From Plectrocnemia conspersa (lineage: Eukaryota; Arthropoda; Insecta; Trichoptera; Polycentropodidae): 64,000 nucleotides of DNA. The stretch spans positions 427,681 through 491,680 of the forward strand of contig VTFK01000246.1 in assembly GCA_009617715.1 (NCBI GenBank), read 5' to 3'. The position numbers and the translations under genes are program-made. Positions 13,231 through 25,385 of this stretch are shown here, piece by piece. A model generated the notes under the pieces. It was given only the letters and a program-made list of their open reading frames with translations. It ran no database searches and was not told where the DNA came from. The stretch's first letter is position 1, and the number at the start of each line of letters is the position of its first letter.

Positions 13231-14759
13231 AAAATAAAATTAGATTTTAAAGTGATTATTTTTGTTGATATTTATTTCGCTATTATCTAATAATAATTTA
13301 TTACAAAATACAAAACATAATTAAACCACATGTTACCTATTTGTTTTTAAGTAAGATTAAAATGAAATCCATTGTATTATATATCCGTATTTTTTTATTT
13401 TAATAGATTTATTCATAAAAATGTTACATCAAAGTTATATTTTTAACCTTTGCTACTACAGAAATAATTTTAATATAAATAATTCAAACCCTATATTGTG
13501 CCAAATTTACAACCTCAATTTAACAATACCTTGAAATAATTTTGTGACGAATAACTCGGTATTACATTTATATAACAGTATCTTAGTAACCGCCATGTAC
13601 ATTCACATGGTTAAATTATTGTATTTTGGGGTTGAAATGTCACACAAATTGTTCTATTTTAGTCCTATCGCTAAAAGCTTCCTTACTGATGAACACGAAA
13701 TCAGAATTATCAGATTAATATTGTTTGATTAGGTTCTTGGCAAACCGCCTGACTTTATCAGCATCTTGTCTGCTATTAACAACTACAGTATATTTTGATC
13801 TGATCCTTTTTATAGGTTTACATTGTTCATGATAAATATTTTTTATTCAGCTCACATATATGGCTTATTTGGTATTCAACATGACGCGCTCGTTCACAAA
13901 CGCTTCATTTAGGAGCCATTTAATAAAAACAAATATATATATATATAGTATAGAAATTAGGCTAAAAGCATTTTATGCTTTATAAAGTTGTTTTTTTAGA
14001 GTTGTATACAAAAGTTTATATACACTTAAAAACTTCAAATATGATTATACTAAATATTATTACTGGGTTAATACAAAGGTTTAAAATAATTTTCGAAATA
14101 AAACGATTCATTACATTTGCAGTCAATAATTAATTAGAGAAACATTAATGCCTGTACAGTTTGTATTTTTAATCTAAATCATTATCAGCTTTCTACTACG
14201 GTTAGATCCTTGGTTTAAACAATTATAATATTATGTTTCTGCCATTGCCATTGCTGCATGTTTAAAATGACTTGCATTTAGTTTTAACGAGATTAAACTT
14301 TATAAATGCAAATATAGACGATAAATAAAAGTAGGATTATTTAGACAAAAAAAAATAGACAACAAAAAAAAATCGACAACCTCATTTATATCCATCTGGA
14401 CAACAATTACAAAAATGCACGATATGACTTATGCCACTTAATTCGCAATCCTCAACTGACTTTGTGAATTATTCTTTTTATTAAAAAACTGCATACAAGT
14501 ACAGTAACATTAAAAATCAGGACATAATCACAAACTTTAAGACTCGTCGTCAAACCGAAACAATCTCGGTCAAATCGGTATGTTTGATATGCCTAAGTAT
14601 AAGTTAAATTAGTATAATAAAAGCAAGTTTTGACAGATTTTAAAAATAAAAAACAATTCTTGCAAAACACTATAGATATAAAGAAAGCCTTTGCTTCATT
14701 TTTTATGTTGCTATTTTTTAATTAAAACTTAATAAGCGCCAATCTCGGGCCATAGTTGA
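13231..14759. other. AT-rich non-coding stretch
   Basis: No gene or repeat recognised. The open frame of 62 codons at 13544-13732 has no protein-like features that I trust. Confidence 0.4.
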
Positions 14760-15260
14760 AAATCTCATCCTGCACGTGTATAGACGCTAAAAGTAAATTC
14801 CTTATGGAAACATTATAAATTTAAGCACGATTTTCATAACCGAGTTAACGAATGCAAAGCGGCGCAGTTCCCGCAGTCGTGAGACTTGAACTTATTGTTG
14901 AATATTGCGAATCTAATTTTACAGAATATAACCTTTACTTCTTATAAGAATGTGCGAGATTGCCGAGAGCACGTTGCGTGCTTCTCTACGTTTTCTATTT
15001 TTTTTCAATTCGGCGCAAAAGTTTCTCGTATCGAAGAAGCATTAAAATTTATAAATCGTTGTTCGCCGCGCGATGTAATCGGATTTCGAACAATTTTTCA
15101 TATTGGAACTTTTTCGTATATTTACGTGGCGCCGCGTGCGCTATTTTCAGGTGCTAACCTCACCCGTGCGCCTTGTAAAACGGTTCTACTCCTAAATCGA
15201 AAAATTCTAATATGCAGTTATCGTAGGAAAAAAATAAAAAGTGGTTTCTAGTACATGAAA
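14760..15260. other. GC-richer island, candidate conserved non-coding DNA
   Basis: The CpG-bearing block (for example about 14850-14885 and 15060-15185) is bounded by AT-rich DNA. Overlapping plus frames of 121 and 65 codons are open at 14886-15251, but neither translation resembles a known protein. Confidence 0.3.
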
Positions 15261-16139
15261 CTCTTCCCTGTTTATTTATGAAACAGTGGTGCAGATGCAA
15301 TGTTGTTTATCGCACAAAAACAGTTATTTTATTTTCCTTTCAATTCAACATACTATAACACCTTCCTTTTTTTTTACTCAACACGTACGAAAGCCATTAA
15401 AGATATTTCTTTCTTTCAGTTAAGTTATTTGTAATGACTGCTTAGGTACAGTATTGCAAGTAAACTATTTTTAAGCGATGCTCTATTAATATCACAATAT
15501 TCTTAATATTTTTTATCATAAACTATTTACAGTATATATATTATTTAAAAAATACAATCATTGCACGATTTCAGTTTAATAAACTTATGTAGTTTATTGC
15601 ATTATTATTAACTATCATCATAAATAAAATTTAATACATAGCAAATATCCACTAATACGCAAAATTATGCAACAATTGTTAGCTCGACAAGAACCCCATA
15701 GCAGCTAATGCATTTGTGTATTTACTTCTAACAGCCATAAAAATGAACTGTCAGATTTTACTTATTTTAAAGATAATAAACCTAACAACTCTTATTAATT
15801 TATTTAAATTAAATTAAAACCATAGTAAAAACTAGTTATCCGAATGCGGTACGATAGTTAAAAACATACTATATATTAAAACAATACAAAAACAAATAAT
15901 AGATAATAGGATATTAATTAAAGAAAATATTAAAATGTATACATATAAACCAGATCATATTTTCCTACCTGACATTAAAATAATCATTTTGTAATATCAG
16001 CGAGTGGTAGATGGAAGAATTTGAGCAGAAAAATATATGTTATTTAAATGAAATACAATAAATCGTAATTAAATCTAAATATAAAAAAATGACGACTGAC
16101 TGGAAATAGTTTGAATTATGTCTCTGATTTTAAACTAGA
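15261..16139. other. AT-rich non-coding stretch
   Basis: Nothing recognisable on either strand. Confidence 0.4.
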
Positions 16140-16405
16140 AATTCTCAGGTTATCAAGTCATTTCAGTGAATATATTTTCACCGGTATGTATATTTTTATC
16201 AGAGAAAATAAATTTACATCATTATTTAGTTACATGCGATGTATAAATATTACTGTGAATATTTATTTTCACTAGTAAAGTACAGATACATTTTCACCAG
16301 TAAATATATATTTCTACTAACAAAAATATAATTTCACTAACAGGCATTGTTAAATTTATAAGCAGCTTTAAAATATCTATGAAACTCTAATTGAAAGTTG
16401 CGAAA
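16140..16405. repeat. Dispersed AT-rich repeat family, copy 1
   Basis: It contains two internal units with the word TTTCACCRGTAWRTATAT (about 16176 and 16291) followed by TTCTACTAACAAAAATATAA-like text, a GGC(A/G) step, AAATTTATA-GCAGCTTTAAA and GCGAAATGT. The same ordered words occur at 24030-24195 and 25600-25800, so this is a repeat family and not chance. The family is unassigned and contains no coding sequence. Confidence 0.55.
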
Positions 16406-16616
16406 TGTTGCTGTTCAAACCCAAACCTAACAAAATAAAAGTTCTAAAATAATTATAGTAATAGAAATTTCATTAAATCAAGTGCAAAATACAAACTTAG
16501 TCAGCTCAACTCTCAAAGAAAAATAAGCTGAAGAAATACAGAGAGTCATTGCATTTCACATATTGCTTCATAGTTTGTCTGTATTTCTATATTACACTAT
16601 GTTTTAAAAATATGAT

Positions 16617-16987
16617 ATCTATCCTAGCCGATATTACTATAGACTTCTGATATGATAGTATTTGTTAAAATATATTTAAACTGAATTTTGGTCAACAGGA
16701 GAGCGTAAAAAATTATCAAATCTCAGAATTCAAAAATCCACGTCAAAAGCAATAAAATCGTGTTAGCACAGTTGCAGTGGGAACGCCCAGCAACAAGCGT
16801 GAATATGTATCTATCCTTACTGATATTACTACAAACTTCTGATATGAGAATATTGGTTAAAATATATTCAAACAAAATTTTGCTCAATTAGAGAACGTAA
16901 TAACAATTATTACTTTGCAGAAGTCAAAAATCCACGTTAAAAGCAATAAAATCGTGTCGGCGCCGTCGCAGTGAGAACGCTCGTTAC
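16617..16987 (+). repeat. 192-bp tandem duplication (two copies)
   Basis: ATCTATCCTWRCYGATATTACT begins at 16617 and again at 16809. The two units then run in register (GACTTCTGATATGA / AACTTCTGATATGA, CAAAAATCCACGT, AGCAATAAAATCGTGT, GCAGTG-GAACGC) to the end of the second copy. By eye they are about 80% identical with a period of 192. The second copy ends in the left arm of the large hairpin annotated separately. Confidence 0.75.
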
Positions 16988-17026
16988 CGAGCGTTCCCAC
17001 TGCGACGGCGCCGACACGATTTTATT
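16945..17026. repeat. 39-bp-arm near-perfect hairpin
   Basis: The left arm at 16945-16983 and right arm at 16988-17026 are reverse complements with one mismatch, separated by the four bases TTAC. The arms are GC-rich (GTCGGCGCCGTCGCAGTG) in an AT-rich setting. The same arm sequence also ends each 192-bp tandem unit, so the right arm is an inverted stub of the same repeat. Confidence 0.9.
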
Positions 17027-17503
17027 TACGTAATTATTTTACTGTATAAGAGCAGACGCTTCTCCTTTCTTATTTTTTTGGGGTATAAAAGTAAAATATT
17101 AAAAAAAAAAATCTTTAATTTAACTCGCTAAAAATAATAATAAAAAATTGGTTTGTATTATTATAAAGAATTATATAATAACACAAAAAATCTAAAATTG
17201 TTCAAAACAACCAAAAATACCAAATAAGAAATCATAACAGTATTTATATATTTTTATATTTTTTAGAATAAATTAATACAAGAATATAAGCAAATAAACA
17301 CGTTTTTACTTAAATAACATTTTAGAACCCTATCATATTTCATAAGAATTAAAATTAATATAGTAGGAATACTAAAAACTAATTTTCTATCGAATAATAT
17401 TGAGAATACTTTTACTATAATTTAACCTTAATACAAAAAAATATATCGATGTAAATTAAGTGCTTATTCACATCATATCTAAGACAGAACAGTCAATTTC
17501 AAG
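17027..17503. promoter_or_regulatory. Upstream region of the odorant receptor gene
   Basis: This is the AT-rich 470 bases between the hairpin and the receptor start codon. The promoter must lie here or further left if the start at 17504 is right, but no TATA box or initiator can be singled out in such AT-rich sequence. Confidence 0.25.
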
Positions 17504-19098
17504 ATGCTGAGAATACTAGCAATCATGACCGTTCCTAAAAAAATATTCAAAAATTGTATTCACCACCCAACAATGGTGCTTAAAAAAATATTCAACTATT
17601 TTTGTAATTACAACGACTGCTCCATTAGCGAGCAAGTGGAAATGTTCGTGTTTTTGAAAGCTTTCGGTCTGTACCCGTTTGTTCAATGCGGAAAAGATAA
17701 ACATTGTAATCAATAAAATATTTTTTTATTCATTTTAAAAGTAATTCTGCTTTAATCCCAGCCGGAAAAGTTTGGCGTACTGTGTGCTTAATTTTTTTGA
17801 TATATATTGACATTGGCGGATGTTTCGCATATATTATATACAACGATAACAATGATGATATAATAAGATCTTTAAAGGTGTGCTTGTCTACATCGATTCT
17901 GAAACCGATGTTTTTACATTTTTTCAGGTACGCCTATAATATTTTATGATATTATAAAGAAAGGATATTTAATAGATACATTTTCAGACAAAACTATTCA
18001 CGTCACTACAAATTGGCTTTGAACATGCAAGAAACAATATTGAAAGGCTCTCGAGAGGATCTTGTGGTGAAAAAAACAATGTTTTATTCAAAATTAGTTA
18101 TTGCTACAACGTCTATAAGCTGTATAATATATATAATTTTATTCACATTTGATATAATATTGAAAGGGCGTATGATGGTAATTAAACTTCCAATTTTATT
18201 ACCAGGTATTTATTACATTGATTTACATATTTCTTGCTGTCAATATACTATAACTTGATTTATAAACATTAGTTCTAAAATCAGTGCATTATCATGAATA
18301 TTGTAACATATAAAATTAAAATTTTATTTAAATACGTTTGTATTGCTTTTAAAACTTCTAATTAATAACGATAAGAATTTAATAATTATTACTACACATG
18401 TATATTTAAATTTTTTATATTTTTTAGGACTATATCCACTAGCGAATTGGCCAAATCTGGAAATAACCTTCATCTTCTTTATTTTTACTGAACTATTATC
18501 ACTATTTACGGTCTTTGCAAGCAATTTGATATTCGTTTCGTTGATCAATTTTGGTACAGCTGAACCCAAATCATTAAATCACAGCTTAAATTTTAAAAAC
18601 AGAGATACAATATCCATTGCAAAACATTATTTTGAAATAAAGAATATCAAAATATCCTTTAATAAAAACAATAAGTATGATTATATCACATCAAACATAA
18701 TCAGAAAACATTGTGATATAATTGAATACATCAACAGCTTGAAAAGTCTATATACGTTGAACGTTGGTTTAAATTTCTTATTATGTAACTGTTGCTTGGC
18801 TACTGCTTTGGTATACATCTCGGATCCTATGCTTAATGTTGGTGGTATAGTGAACGCGATTTGGGAACTCTTGATTTACTGTCATTTCGGACAGAGACTC
18901 ATAAATGCTGGAGAAAATTTAGCTGTTCAAGGATGGGATGCTTTGCCTTTGAAGTGCAAAAATGCCGTAATTTTATTCCTAACAGTTTCAAACAGGTCAA
19001 TGTTCCTCACTGCTGGAAATATGTATGTTCTCTCGCATACTAAACTTTTACAAGTTTTTAATAAGGCATACGCGTTTCATAACGTTTTTAACATATAA
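17504..19098 (+). CDS. Insect odorant receptor (7tm_6 family), four exons
   Basis: Ligand-selective chemosensory receptor. Family members sit in olfactory neuron membranes with the Orco co-receptor as ligand-gated cation channels. My exons are 17504-17705, 17762-17927, 17988-18205 and 18428-19098. All introns are GT-AG (56, 60 and 222 bp) and the phases match, giving 418 codons plus TAA, the usual receptor length. Visible support: LKAFGLYPF at about residues 46-54 (N-terminal receptor motif), hydrophobic segments along the chain, a LYPLANWP step at 197-204 where the fourth exon begins, and the family C-terminus with LTAGNMYVLS at 389-398. The start is the first ATG of the open exon. The last exon encodes 222 residues without an intron. 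No stop or frameshift was found, so it looks functional. The family assignment is firm; the ortholog is unknown. Confidence 0.88.
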
Positions 19099-19289
19099 CA
19101 CTAATACATCCATTATTGCTTGTGATGACCATAAATTTCACTAATATAGTATACAATATATGTCATTATTGAATATAATTAGATTTCATACGCTATATGA
19201 ATTGATTATTTTTTTTATTAAGACCTAATGTAGATTAACCAATCTTAAAAACACAAAATATTTTATTTAGCTAGAAATGAAAATGAAAG

Positions 19290-19295
19290 AATAAA
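19290..19295 (+). terminator. Candidate poly(A) signal of the odorant receptor
   Basis: AATAAA is the first canonical hexamer downstream, about 190 bases after the receptor stop codon. Such hexamers are frequent in AT-rich DNA, so this is only positional evidence. Confidence 0.35.
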
Positions 19296-21480
19296 TTTAA
19301 AAACAAATAATCATTAACATAATTTTATTTTATTGTAATAAATTTGAAGAATCATTGTTAAATATTTTGAAAAGATACTTTCAATAACAATAAATAACTA
19401 TAATCTTATCTTAATTAGGATTAAATAAGATTTAAAGGTATAAGCTTATAGATATTATATAATGTTTTATTCGTTATGCGTTATATTATGAATTATAATT
19501 AGTTATGTACATATTTACATTTTATTACATTATATATAAATAAAAATGCGATATGTTTCAACAATATACAATAGATTAAACGTGTGGTATTTTTACCTTG
19601 TATTGTGTACAATATAGCTTAAATATAAATTAAATATGACACCTAAATAAATTACATTCATAGGTAAATAATTGGGGTATGTGGGTGTAAATGGATATCT
19701 GTGTACATAGAGGGATGCCAACCCGAGTATCGAGTACCCGGGTACCAACAATTTTTACAATGTTTTCGAGTACTGGACTACTAGAATTATTTTTTCAAGT
19801 AATTTGAGTATTTATATATAGAATATATAAAAATAAAAATAATGGATTTATCTTGCTTTTAATGGCTATTTTAATAAATATATTATTACTTTGTAGTAAA
19901 AATATAATAAAATGAATTTTTGAAAGTAAAATTTAAATTATTTTTGTATTGTGGTGTATATTAACAAAATCTGCACATGCTATCATCAAAATAAAAAATA
20001 TTAATTTTGAAACAAATTTATTTGAAGTTTGTGAAATTCGTCCAGATTTAGATAAAGTATTTAATAAGACAAGAAAAATATATTTTTTTAAATCTGCGAT
20101 CAAAAATTAAATTTTACAGAAAAATGTTAAAGACCAAGAGATAAAAACATAATGTTATTGCTGATTTCGATGATCAGAGTATTTTTAAAAATTAAAATTA
20201 ATTCTGGAAGAAATTAGAGCAGACTTATTTAAAGAAGACGTACGAGTTTTAAAAGAAATTTAAATGCTCACAGAACCGATTTAATCAGTGATAAAAAAAA
20301 AATGAAATAGATTTAAAGCATTAACATCAAAAGGAATTTTTTAAAAGTAAGAATTTTAATGATAATAATACGGCTTAAAATACTAAAAAAATTAAAACAC
20401 AAAAGCATCAAAATCAGAAATTCTGATGTTTAGTTGATCGTGAAATTGTGACTTTTATTAAAAAAACTGTAAATTAACTGGGACCAAAGGAGATAACGAC
20501 GTATCTTGGAACCACTTAAAATCGAAATTAAAAAATTTAAAAGCCACACATTTTCTTGAGAGGTTCTGAGGACCCTTCTCCCCCATCTGCTGAGCGCCAA
20601 GGTTACCAATGGTTTTAAACCACGTCAGACAGTAGAGTTTGAGCCGTGGACCAAAGCAAAGTAGACAGCGCACCATTAAATGAAATTAAATGCAAACCCT
20701 AGCTCTATACGATTAACATCTTAATCCTTATTTTTCTCATATATTGATATATAAATTACTATTTTATTATAAAATAGCAAATGTGCAATTAACAACACAG
20801 CTTATTTTTTATCACTAATAAATAATAATAATAAAACGATAATTCGATAAAAATATTTAAATTTAACTATTTGTGAACTAAACAGAAACTATAACCCTCA
20901 AAACATACATTTATATATCTTAAGTGATATTGACTTAATAAAAACAACAGTAAAGATGTATTAATTATTATTAAACTTATTTTCTGTTTAGTTTTCTACA
21001 TATACAATAAGCATTTTTTCTAAATATGTGTGTAACGCATGAAGATAGTCGCGAATGAAATAATAAATATTTAATTAAAGGTTTTAAGCCTATTACAAAA
21101 TAGATATATTATTTGTTTAAATATGTATACATATAAGCCACCCCTGCTGGCATATATTTTTTTTAATTTTGCCGTTCAACGGTATCTTTTGTTTATTATT
21201 TTTTTTCGATTTTTTGTTGTAACTTGAGCTTACTACGTTACAACGGGGTCACCATAATCAACAACTACGAAGTATGCAGTGTGACATCAGACTGAAATCA
21301 GTGGTATATATTAAATTTATATTTTAATGCCTAAACACAAAATGTGTTTACGCCTTAAAATATATTTTGTCCAAATGGCCACACCGGTGATCGATAACAA
21401 AAGAGTATAAGACAATAGTATTATGCGCAGGGTAGAGCGTATTGTCTAGCACGCATCTTTTCCAAACAAAGAGTATATTT
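19296..21480. other. Non-coding DNA with possible hAT end near 19712
   Basis: Around 19712-19785 the text GGGATGCCAACCCGAG followed by repeated GAGTACY / GGGTACC words resembles the start of a hAT element, but no partner end was found. A GC-richer patch at 20460-20690 has a 72-codon minus frame that I do not recognise. The rest is AT-rich. Confidence 0.3.
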
Positions 21481-21645
21481 ACGTCTCGGCACGGATGTGC
21501 GGTCCGTGAAAAATTATTAACGCAATTGTTTGGTCGCGAAATCTATTTTCCATTGTTTTGAATATACTGTTTGTAAGCCTACTCAAGGGACTTGTTTTCG
21601 TTTGTTAGAAATAGTCGTTAGAATGACATCTAAATTATAACATAA
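21481..21645. repeat. Unknown paired element, copy A
   Basis: The words ACGTCTCG, CGGATGTGC, GTCCGTGAAA, ACGCAATTGTTT, TCTATTTTCCATTGTT and a final TCTAAATTA occur in this order. The same words in the same order and orientation recur at 33711-33890. The interior is non-coding in all frames. It could be a low-copy repeat or duplicated regulatory DNA. Confidence 0.6.
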
Positions 21646-24029
21646 CCCCTACATAACAGTCCTTAATTCCGATCTCTTAGACAGAATTGAAATCGAAATG
21701 GATTTGGATTAATACCCGAAAAACTATCGTGCTAGTTTTGGTCAACGTTTATTAAAATATTTTCTTTCCGAATATACCATCAACGTGAAGTAATAAATAT
21801 TACATGCGAATTTTCCAAGACAAATCTCTCTTATAAATTTGGTATTATACACTGTGTCATTATATAATACTTTAATACTTTCAAGTTCTTTCTTCTACAT
21901 ATAATCATATTTCAATATTATTAGTAGATAAATTGACAAAATATGCGAGTTATCTTAGACACGTGTCTTAGAATATATCATAAATAACTTCAACCGGTTA
22001 ATGTGAATGCTCGCAATTCAGAAAATCTCTGGTTTTAACCCAGCGTTGAAAACTTGCCAACAGATGACACTCTCAAATATCACTATACTACTACTCAAAT
22101 GAATATGAAATCCAAAAATATGTGTAAAATGTTGCGTTATCTTGTATAAGAATGTGGTCCACAAGAGACAATTTTTCACGGTGAGACATTTTTTTGAAAT
22201 ATTCAATGATTAATGAACCGACATGAAATAATACAAAAATAATATTAAAATAATAAAGAGATGAAAACTTTATATTGGGGCGTTGAAATATTGCCTTCAC
22301 AAAAAAAATATAGAATGAAAGATGTATAATACGTTTTTAATGGACGAACTATGCTTATAAATTATCTCAAATTTGAAATTACAACCCAATAAAATACAAA
22401 GGAACGCTTCTAGAATCGAAATAGACGAACATTAATCACAATACGAAAGGGTTTAAATTATACGAGGCGCCGTAAAAATATTTCATTTAAGAAACAGGTT
22501 TAATTAAACACGTTGTTAGCTTGCGGATTAATATAAGAAAAAAATGTTTTCGCTGGACCCCATCGTTTGTTTTCGCACCGCTTTACGGAACCTATAAATG
22601 GACCCACACCACCCGCGGAGGGATTCCGTTTTGAAATTTTAGGTATCTTTATGGCATTGAAAACATAGTAAGGGCGGGTGCCCGAAGTGGCGCGTAATTA
22701 CGTTATCTTTTTAGGTAGGTGATATCGTAAATTACGGTGGTTGGGTTTAAGAATTCGCATTTAAACGCGCCAAAGAAGGGATTTTTGAATTATGTGTAAC
22801 GCTCGCGAATAGCTTAAAATAAAATAAATAAAAAAATTATATCAAAAATGAATAAAAAAATACCAAATTCGAGACTATATTTAGTACTATGCTATTGAAT
22901 ATAATATTGATTTAATTTGTATGTTTATAATTCTTAAATTATATTTATAAGAACATTAAAAAATATAATTACTTAATTCACGGAAAAACAATTTAATTAC
23001 TAAATTCACATTTCCTAATTACATTGACGAAAACAATATTCATTAATAATGTTATCGTTACAAATTCGTATTATTATTAATTACTTGCTTGAGTAATTAC
23101 TCAGTTTTTCTTTATCCATTTTTAACAAAGACCATTCTAGAATTATTAATTATTGCAATTTTTATAATAAACTTCCAGCGATATTATAATATCTGTATAA
23201 TAAATAATTTATAACAATACAATATTTGTACACATTTTATTTTTAATTTATTATTTTAGTGAAAAAAATATACACAATCAAGGCGTAAAATTTATTTTCA
23301 TAATTATCATACCTCTCCTACAAATCCTCTTTAAATATAAAAAGTATTTTGCTTTACTATAATATAATAGAATAAAGGCATTTTCAACAACGTTTCGTAC
23401 TAGCGTATCATAAAGTGACACGCGCTCCGCACAATGAAGCCATGCATCCTAGATGCCTTACCGCAAACGTAAACGATGTGCATACAAAAATCAGTGACGG
23501 AAGTATTTCTGTTTATAAAACTTTCCACTAGACTATGAGGGAATATTATCTTAAAGTATAAGAACTTGACACTTGGCAATGCTCAAGGATAACTGATTGT
23601 CGATCAACCATCTCCACATTAAAGAAAACGAATCTGCATTTCTGCGAATACTTTAAAACACTTTGAGGTCATCAGCATATGAATAATACTATTGATTATT
23701 TTAATAAATCAGATACTATAAATGTTAATAGAATATTTTAAGTAATAAAGACCAAAAAAAAATCAATACACAATAATAAAAAAATTGGACTGAATTATTA
23801 TTATTGAAAGATAGAAAACGCAGAAATTTCTTAAATAAAACTTAACTGTCATTAGAAACTACGTTTCTCAGTAAAATTCACAGAAAAAATATATAAAGAA
23901 ATAAATAAAATGTTATAAGCTCTTTATTATATATTATATTATTTAGGTATAAATATTAAATTGTGAGTATTTTAGTGTATATGTTACAGTAAATATGTAC
24001 ATATTTTTAAGTAAACTTGTATTTTCAAT
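21646..24029. other. Non-coding DNA with two GC-richer islands
   Basis: Islands at about 22540-22790 and 23380-23530 are richer in CG dinucleotides than the surroundings and hold no open frame of note. They are candidate conserved non-coding elements. The rest is AT-rich without recognisable features. Confidence 0.3.
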
Positions 24030-24195
24030 AACTGTTTTAGTAAAATCATAACCGAATACATTTTCACCGGTAAATATATAACTTCTTCGAAAATAAAATT
24101 TTATTAATAAACGCAAGTGAAATATTAATCTGCTCTAAAATAGTAAAAATAAATATCTTTCAGTGAAAATGTATTTTGATATGATTTCACTAGAA
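24030..24195. repeat. Dispersed AT-rich repeat family, copy 2 (left part, split by hAT)
   Basis: It carries ATTTTCACCGGTAAATATATA, then ATTAATAAACGCAAGTGAAA and CTGCTCTAAAA, the ordered words of the family seen at 16140 and 25600. The copy is interrupted at 24195 by the hAT insertion and resumes at 25386 with the duplicated CACTAGAA. Confidence 0.6.
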
Positions 24196-25385
24196 CAGGG
24201 GTCGGCAAAGTGCGGCTCCGGAGCCGCATGCGGCTCTTTGGCTCCTTGAGTGCGGCTCTGGCACAAATATCCACGGGCCTGGGCGCTAATTCTGGTCGAG
24301 TGTCCTTATGTCCTGATCTTCTGCTTTATATCATTCTGCTATTGCCAGAAATTGAAGCATTTCTCGTTGAGAAGGGTGTTTACTATCCAGAACTTACAGA
24401 CAATCAGGATCCAAAACTTTCATTTTATGGTAGACGTTACGTCTCATCTAAATCAGCTTAACCGTAAACTACAGGGGAAAGGAAACACAATTTTTTTGAT
24501 GCTAGAAAAAGTCATTTCATTCGAAAACAAATTATCCCTTTTTGCTCAAGATTTTGAAAGGGAAACATTGTTTTACTTTCCGAGCCTGCTGAAGCATCGC
24601 CAAGAAAATAATTCCTCTATTGACAAACACCATTTCAAAACAACAATTTTAAATACGAGGGAAGCATTTCTCAGCAGGTTTCAGATGTTTAAAAACAGCA
24701 AAGCGACCTTAGAATTCGTCAAAAATCCTCTTAATGTTACAATAACTGAGTTGAAATTTTCTCCTTTTGGCATTGACATTGGTAACTTTGAAATATAATC
24801 GCAGGATTTAAAAAAAACAAGGAAATATGGAGCTCTAAATTTCAACGTCTTTTGTATTGATTTGGAAATATTGGAGAAGAACGAATGTGATCTTAGTTCA
24901 CAACACAAGTGGTCTGCTTTGAAAGACCTGGAGAATGAAAACATGATCATTTTCAACGTCTGGAATAGTATTCCTGACTCTTACGATCAGCTGAAAAAAC
25001 TTGCGTTTGCTGTTCTTTCCCTTTTTTTTTTGGTTCTACATATTCATGCGAACCATCCTTTTCAAGCATGAACTTCATCAAGAGTAAACTGAGAAGTCTT
25101 CTTATTGACGAAAACCTGGAATCATGCCTAAAATTAAAAACAACAACATATAAACCTGACTTACTGAAACTTTCCAAGGAGATCCAAGGACATTGTTCGC
25201 ATTAAGTGTTTGTCAGTCATTTTCATGATTTAAATTTATGGATACCTTACTTTCATATTATTTTTTATCAACTAAAATTATAATAAAGGCTTAAAAAATT
25301 AAAAAACTGATTTGGCTCTCATAACTATTTTAAATCATGTAATGTACATATTTGGCTCTTCGGCCAATAAGTTTGCCGACCACTG
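24196..25385 (+). mobile_element. hAT transposon, internally deleted copy
   Basis: The ends are CAGGGGTCGGCAAAGTGCGG on the left and, read inward on the other strand, CAGTGGTCGGCAAACTTATT on the right: imperfect hAT terminal inverted repeats. Exact 8-bp duplications flank both. At 1190 bp it is much shorter than an autonomous hAT. Only the C-terminal half of the transposase gene remains. The exact duplications and good terminal repeats point to a relatively recent insertion into an older repeat. Confidence 0.92.
24440..25206 (+). pseudogene. hAT transposase C-terminal fragment (ZBED/GTF2IRD2-like), frameshifted
   Basis: From about 24440 the plus strand reads HLNQLNRKLQGKGNTIF and AQDFERETLFYFPSLL, open to 24798. 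It continues after a stop in other frames with LKKLAFAVLSLF near 24992-25027, and ends with a block containing ESCLKLKTTTYKPDLLK before TAA. These are the C-terminal region and dimerisation segment of hAT transposases of the domesticated ZBED/GTF2IRD2/SCAND3 type. The N-terminal zinc finger and first catalytic part are missing, the reading frame is broken at about 24800 and again at the T-run near 25020, and the copy cannot make transposase. Confidence 0.85.

Noticed and set aside
14886..15251. 121-codon plus frame as a gene
   Set aside because: There is no recognisable domain, and an overlapping frame is also open. It lies in a GC-richer island where long frames are more likely by chance.
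17516..17713. 65-codon minus-strand frame
   Set aside because: It is the antisense of the first receptor exon.
18324..18569. 81-codon minus-strand frame overlapping the receptor gene
   Set aside because: It is antisense to the intron and start of the fourth exon of the odorant receptor and is a shadow frame.
20458..20676. 72-codon minus frame
   Set aside because: No family, splice signals or conserved motif that I can see.
19712..20700. A second complete hAT element
   Set aside because: Only a left-end-like sequence is seen; no matching inverted end, target duplication or transposase motif was found.
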